From: Neurospora tetraspora
Taxonomy: Eukaryota; Ascomycota; Sordariomycetes; Sordariales; Sordariaceae
NCBI RefSeq assembly: GCF_033439725.1
Contig: NW_026944383.1
Span: forward strand, 3,224,001 to 3,288,000
DNA: 64,000 nt
Reading direction: 5' to 3'
Position numbers and translations under genes: made by a program. Every line of letters begins with the position of its first letter. Within the stretch, counting starts at the first letter, position 1. The notes beneath the pieces are model-generated. The model was not told the origin of the DNA. It searched no databases and saw nothing but the letters and a program-made list of their open reading frames with translations. This document shows positions 57,901 through 64,000 of this stretch, piece by piece.

Positions 57901-60900
57901 CATACGTATACTGCTCGTCTGAATAATTGCATCTTTCTGGTTCTCAGAAGGGCGATGAGTAGGGCGGAATGTGGGAGTGTCTGTCGAACAGCTAGCTCCC
58001 TGTGGTTTTTTTTAGCGACGCCCAAAATTGTGGTCTCGATGTCGCTTGTCGTGTTCGAGGCTGGCTGGCGCTCAGATGTATTGCACAACCACAAAACACT
58101 ATTCGCTGGTAGACCAACATCAGAGGGAGCCAACTAATTCACAAGGACGTAGTAGTGATATCGCTTTGCAATATGGTGCCCAGAGAGTCAAATCTCAATC
58201 GGTGGTGATGCAATTAATGTGTTGCTGTCATGGTGAGACCCATGATGTACTCGTGTATAAGATTCCGAAAGAGGAAGCTGGTTAAAAAAACGACTTGCCT
58301 GACGGGATGCGCGAGAAACGTGCAATGGGCATGGCATATTTCCCGAGGCAACCTTGGTCCAAAACGTCCAAAACGCTCGCCGATCACGCCGGTCTATCCA
58401 ACGTCTGTGGTTCTCGAAGCCACCCTCTCCTCTTGTTGGCCTAAGCGAGCATGCGCTAACGCCAGCGCCACGCTGATCGCCGCAGGCCGGATCGTGTCCG
58501 TCCACTGGGACGCCGGTATTGGGAGCAGGGGTTGCAGCGCGTTTCGATCAATGAAAGGACACAATGGCCAAGTATCGTCGTCATGCTGAACGAGAGTGAC
58601 GTTGGGCTGGGCAAAGTTTGGGATACCTGTACTATGGTGTTGTGGGTAAGTAAAACCCGTGGGTCAGGTCGTTGAACACACAGTGCCCACGAAGCTTTGG
58701 CTGTGGTGGTCCGTGCAAGGTACCTGACAAGGGGGTTTTACTTTTGCTCGCAACCGCAGTAGGATTGATCAATGGCTATCGCACCTCAAGGTAGGTACTA
58801 GCTGGTCGAGCTGGTCGAGCTGGTGACAGAGGTCAGCGACAATATACTTTGTCTGTTCAAGGAATCAACAGTTGCCCACCTTTGCCCGAACAGCCAGCGG
58901 TACTTACTGTACGTCGAGGTATGTACCTGAAATCTTGCAGGGCACCGTCCCGACTGATAATGCCCATGTTATAGGAGTGTCAATAAAAAGAGTGCCCGAA
59001 GTATCACCGCTCCTGGCCATTGAGAGGCTGTACCGCCAAATCTTGGACTACGTTTGACCGGCTGTGGCGAGAAGAGGCACGCAGGCGCCTCATTGAACCG
59101 AAAAATGAAGATGAAAGAAACGAAAAACTTGTTCAGTTCAGAGATTTCGCGGACAGACAGATTTGTCTACCGAGCCTGCCTGCGAAACGCGGCATGGGAT
59201 GGAGGAAGGAAAGAACGAGGTGATATCTTCGACTTCCAGATTCCCCGAGCCCTAGGTTCCATGTTAAGCGGACTCGTATCAACGTCGGGTCGTGCTTGCC
59301 TCCCTTCTCATATTCAATCTCTCTTGGGCCGAGCCACCAACTCCCTCGTATCGTTTCCGGTCAGAGTTGGTAGTGTTCTGTCATCCACATGAAGCGATCC
59401 AAATTATGTCGCCAGGTAAAACACCATAAGATGTTGATATCGCCAATGCCTCACTGAGATCATGAAAGGTCCCGTTATGGGATCGGTCGGGTTCAGCCGC
59501 CGTAGCCTTTGACGGCCCGTCTGATAGGACCCTGGGCGTGCCTGGTCGTGCTTGGCGTCCGGTTCTTCGGCCCATGATGCAAACACGGCCGGGCCGATGT
59601 ATGGGAACGACTCCACTGCTGAGGCCGGCATGTCAGTGTCTGGGTCCTGAAAATCCTCCGAGTCCCGTCCGGCCGCCTGCAGAACGCTCGGGCGAGGGGC
59701 TATCGTAACGAATCGTAACGGCATTGCGAGGGGCTCGGCTGGTCAGGACCCTGGGTGGTTTAGCTTCCTCCTAAGCTCCGTAGGTGGATGCAGGAATGAT
59801 TCCATCGTGCATCTCCCAAGAGTCCAGTGATCTGGACGGGCCAGGTACAGCACTCTCATACTGTCGCATCGCCGTCGCGGTAACTGGCTCGCGAGCGGTT
59901 TCAAGGCGGTGTTTTGCCCCATTGGAGAAAAATCAGGCCATAATTACAATTGTCAGCAAGCTAAGGTGGGATGCAAGCGATGGAACTTGGAAAGAATGGC
60001 GAGGTGGCCAAGCGCTGACAAGCCTTCCGTCACCAAAAAGGGAAGGAGCGAGGAAAAAGGGCGTAGATGGTAGGCTGACAGAACATTTGGTAAAATTGGG
60101 GACCGTGCTTTGATTCCCTTGGCATTCCCGCTCACAGTCACAGCAGGCTTCGACGCGGACAGGCTTTCACTTCCATCATCTTTTCCTTCAGCTTTTTCTT
60201 CCACTTCCCGTTGGCCTTTTGTTGTTGTCATCACCTCGCTCGCTTCCCGTCGTTCGCGCTGTCTCTGATCGCCATGTCTGATCTTCCACATCGACCACCT
60301 CCAGGTCGCTTCAGACTAGGCATCCCGAGCTCGTGGCGCCAGTGTCTCGTGTAGCGCTGTACGCTTACGACACCGCGTAGTGTTCAGGCGATTAGTTCCC
60401 TGTATTGCGCGGCTTATCGCGAGACAATGGAGATTCAGATCAAGATGAGACGATGGGTGGATGCTAAGCCGTCTGGCCATCCGGATGACCTCATGTCGGC
60501 CTACCTTCGTAAGGCTGCAGCTGCCAGGTCCTCTTCTAGTTCTCCAGTGCGACAAGCGACCCGCGACAACCCAAAGGGGCCTCCGAGTCCGCCATGGCTA
60601 CACAGAAGATGTCACCGGGCCGCCAACCATCCCGTCAGGCCCCTCTGCTGGTATGCCCGGGCTGTAGAGGCTGTTAGAAGAAAGGCAAGGTACTTACATC
60701 CACGCCTATCATACCCGTGGGAGTCGCATGGCAGTGGCACAGGCGCGGGGGACTGGGCCAAATTGATGTTGGTGACAGACTGCCAGAAGCCTTCTTCGGA
60801 ACGCCAGCACGCCATCAATCATCTTGCAACAAACTGCCCTACACCGGACCGTGGTGTGCCACGGGTGTGCCACAGCGATTGGTGACCCGCCGTTGGCCCG

Positions 60901-63712
60901 AGGAAGAGGGAGCACTGCCGCTGGAAACACCCCCTGCTCAACACCAAACACTGGACCAGACAGGCTGTCCGCTTTCCGTCGCATTTCCAGTCATCACAAC
61001 TCGCTTCTACCGTCGATCACGGACCCCTAAACCCCAAACCCCCATGTAAGTACCAATCTCGTGCCCCAGACAAAGCCACCCTGTCTGGACTGCCCTGACC
61101 GACTCCCATGTAGCGTCCCACTGATGTACCCGAACGATGTACACAGTATCATATTGTTTCCCAAAGCAACTTTGCTCTCCGGATTACACAACCGACGATC
61201 GCTGGAGATTAGCTTCGTTTCTGGAAACCCCCCGAGGGGGTTTCTCCAGAAACCGCCTGAGGATGATATCAATATAGCTTCGCTTCTCCCCACAGTATAT
61301 GACCTCGACAGGTGTGACGATTCGACCCAGAACACAGGGCTGTACACTAGGGAAGACGAGAACCATTGTCACGAAGCCACCGGCAACCAGCGAGAACGTT
61401 CTCAAACTATCGTTTGTAGAATATCACATCGGTATGTATGTCGTTCTTGTGCTATGTACGTGAGATATTCGGTACTGATATTGGGGCATTTCGTGTATCA
61501 CTCCATACTGTGGTTCTGATTTCTGGGCTACGCAACTTCGCAAGCGACCGTAACCGTGCCATTGGCCCCGGCAGTCACGGTAATGACCAGAACGGGACCC
61601 TTTAATGGGATCATTGTGAGCGACCGTTGCTCCACAGCGATCTGAGGATGTTACCGATTCCTGCGCTGCTGAGACTGTTCCGGTTTTTGGATCGTCGCCG
61701 TACTGGGTAGAGGTACGTAACCTTTCTACCACCCGCGTAACGTGTGCACCACACTCCAGTTGAACAGAGGATCGGCGCTTCTATTCCAAGATTCGCATGG
61801 CCCTCACGTGCAGCAATTTCTTCTCGATTATTGAGGACGCCTGCCAGGACCGCATGGCGTCGCCTGGACCTCAAGAGATATGTCACTTTGCTGGGTCTAT
61901 TGGTTGTTGATCGAGTACGGCTTGCGGAGCGGCATCAGTGTGGACGCCGTACGCTAGTGTACAGGTCTACGTACACCAACTGTCGTGAAGTGAAGCAGGG
62001 CATCTGTTTCCACGTCGTGGATGAGGAAGATCAGGTAGTTTGTGCGGTAGCCCACATCCAAGGAGCTGCTATAAGGTACAAAGTTCCATTCAAGGCCCCT
62101 GATTTGATCAGATATTCTGATCTGAACAGGGACACGAGCCATCTTAACCTTAAAAAAGCGGTCTTTGTTTTCGAAAGGCCGTTGACAGGGCGGGAAGATG
62201 GGTACGGCATAAAAACATGTCGACAATCCGGTCACAGCAGAAGCCAAGCATGTTCCCGGAGACTGCACTCTTGAAAGCTGTGGTGGCTCGCCCACATCCG
62301 CATATCCATGCAGATGATCGGACTTACAAGATGTCGGTGCTGCTCCTCGTCTCAAGTCTTGCCCATAGCTTCAGGGGTCCTCTCATTCCCAGACGCCCAG
62401 AGAGCGTTCGTGACAGCCAGGGGCTGATGGTGGACACAGACCAGCTCTTAGAACGGGCATGTATCCTTTTTCAGTCAAGCGTCTCACGGTTCTATGCAAG
62501 CCCATCAAAACGGCAATCGGCTACACTAGCTTGGCTGGTACAAGGGATCCCCACTGTGGGAGGACGATCCTTTCTGTTCCAACACATCACGGGTGTGGTG
62601 ACCAGGCGGACCTCCGTCGAATTTGTGAGAGCCTGTATTGAGAACCAGGACTCCTCCGCCTTGCGTACTTGGAAATCCCTCTAGTTGGGGAGAGGTGGGT
62701 GTATCAGGATGATCCTTTTCCTGCCGGCTTCTTAATTACACAAGAAACGTGGGGATCCCGGCTGTAAAATCAGGTTTGAGGAAGAACTGACTCGGCCAAC
62801 TCGGGGGTCCTTCACTGACATCGAGTCTCGACCGTTTTGGTCTCTGGAGATCGATCAACCTTGGCGAGCCTACTCGGCGTCTCAAGCCCTCTTGTCCTTG
62901 ACCGTAGTGTATCACAGCCTCGAGAAGATAGCAGCTCATTATACGGGCGACAAGTTATCCGTGTTTACAGACGACGGGTCAGGGCGCACATGGTATCAAT
63001 AAGGGCGACCCCGACGCAGCCGATGTCAGAGCTTGCATATAGCAGGAGCTGTTATGTCAGTACCTTTGCTGGACACTGCATCTCCATTAAGGTAGAGGTA
63101 TTTTACGGTACGTACCGTATGCAGCTTCACCCACTTTCCATCCATCTGATCAACGCTCACCTATAGCCCTGAGAGCCCTGGTCCCTGGCCTGGCACAGGT
63201 TGCTGCTGCACAGCACCACCTAAGATTCTATCGCTGGAAGGCCCCAAGCCCACCGCCCGGTAGACCCACACCATAATTTGTGACAACGAGTGAATTGAAT
63301 CCACTGATGGCCTTGGTCCTCCGGGGATCAACCTGTAGGGGGGCACCGCATCATCCACTCTTGTCTCCATGCCCTCGGGAGATCTAAATGGTACCATGTA
63401 CAGGACAACCTTGTCCACCCCAATCACTGTCAACAAGGTTCTTTTGAATTTCGGCATACATAAGCTAGCCCCCCTCCTCTCACCTCCCTGCCCACTTCAG
63501 AGCTTGGGGGTCCGAAAGACAAAGAAACGACATCGTCACCGTTATAACCAGTCCAGTCGCCGCCTTGAACCACAAACATCAACCACACGTGTCCGACTTC
63601 ACCAAGCGATACTTTTACTCACCAAGCATCATTTCGCCTCGATCAAGGCAGTAGTAATATCGTCAACACGGACCGGTCCTCTACACTTCAAACCTAACAC
63701 ACCGACATCAAA
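54925..63712. other. Gene-poor region of about 8.8 kb, no confident gene
   Basis: Normal base composition, yet all open frames are short (up to 176 codons), overlap one another and show no domain. The longest are 61744-62274 and 62217-62684 (plus) and 60427-60885 (plus). Features seen: adjacent palindromes at about 55443-55490, an imperfect inverted repeat at about 58650-58757, a GTCGAGCTG tandem near 58801-58826 and a strong hairpin at about 61215-61248. The last 250 bp before 63713 are pyrimidine-rich and look like the leader of the next gene (start context CATCAAAATGGC). The region could hold long regulatory sequence, noncoding RNA or decayed genes. Confidence 0.45.
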
Positions 63713-64000
63713 ATGGCACCCACGACGTTAACGCCTCAATATCCTGCCCAGCCTTATGGCTTCGCCCCGCCACCCTCCCCTCCTTTGGACGACTCCAACA
63801 AGTGCTCCCTGCCCTCGATCTCGAACCTGCTCGTCATGGCCGATCAGGGATCTCCTACCTCAGAGACATCTCCTCAGTCTCAGCAATGTATGGCCGGCCA
63901 ACCCATCTTGATACCAGGGAACTGTGGCAAGACTAACCATTCTTCAGTACACTTCTCAAAGCCTGACAACCGTCCCAACTCTTCCCAGTTTGGCAACCCA
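63713..64000 (+). CDS. N terminus of a probable transcription regulator (runs off the right edge)
   Basis: Exon 1 is 63713-63887. A 60-nt intron (donor GTATGG, ACTAACC branch, acceptor TTCAG) leads to exon 2 from 63948. The frame continues as SQQ-LHFSKPDNRPNSSQFGNP to the window edge. The visible part (76 residues) begins MAPTTLTPQYPAQPYGFAPP, then a Ser/Pro-rich stretch with CSLPSISNLLVMADQGSPTS. Such a Pro-rich start with an SISNLL-type motif and TSETSP repeats is usual for fungal C2H2 zinc-finger regulators, but no DNA-binding domain lies inside the window, so the function is a guess. The start context and clean splice make the gene itself likely. Confidence 0.65.
   Translation, partial: MAPTTLTPQYPAQPYGFAPPPSPPLDDSNKCSLPSISNLLVMADQGSPTSETSPQSQQCMAGQPILIPGNCGKTNHSSVHFSKPDNRPNSSQFGNP

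Noticed and set aside
61744-62684. Two overlapping plus-strand frames of 176 and 155 codons
   Set aside because: No domain, no splice-linked continuation and no codon bias like the confident genes.

Overview
The window looks like chromosomal DNA of a filamentous ascomycete, most likely Neurospora or a close Sordariaceae relative. The basis is its short introns (about 50-350 nt, GTRNGT donors, CTAAC/CTGAC branch points), the Ser/Pro/Gln-rich fungal proteins, and an abrupt AT-rich block of about 15 kb with the wholesale C-to-T and G-to-A decay expected from repeat-induced point mutation (RIP). The species call is inference; no name can be read from the sequence.

Layout. From 1 to 28.5 kb, seven genes lie on the minus strand: the 5' end of an OPT oligopeptide transporter (cut by the window edge), a low-complexity protein, a mitochondrial CECR5/YKR070W-type HAD protein, a coiled-coil protein, a large DUF3433-type membrane protein, choline/ethanolamine kinase, and the Sco1 copper chaperone. 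From 28.5 to 36.4 kb come a plus-strand Spp1/CFP1-like PHD protein divergent from sco1, a minus-strand small coiled-coil protein, and a plus-strand secreted CE2-like SGNH esterase. Exon structures were worked out by hand from splice signals, frame continuity and family motifs. The genes are ordinary single housekeeping or accessory functions and do not form an obvious pathway cluster.

From 39.67 to 54.92 kb is a nested repeat. The outermost layer is a decayed Fot1/pogo-like DNA transposon whose transposase traces read on the minus strand, bounded by an inverted repeat. Inside it sits a Ty3/gypsy LTR retrotransposon fossil (two 356-bp LTRs, target duplication TTAAA). Inside that sits a 664-bp tRNA-headed SINE-like element on the minus strand (target duplication GACGCTATTATA), which kept near-normal base composition. 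Three small TA-flanked MITE-like elements lie elsewhere (2.44, 2.68 and 39.18 kb).

From 54.9 to 63.7 kb I see no convincing gene. The window ends in the first exons of a plus-strand protein starting at 63713, whose N terminus resembles that of a fungal transcription regulator.
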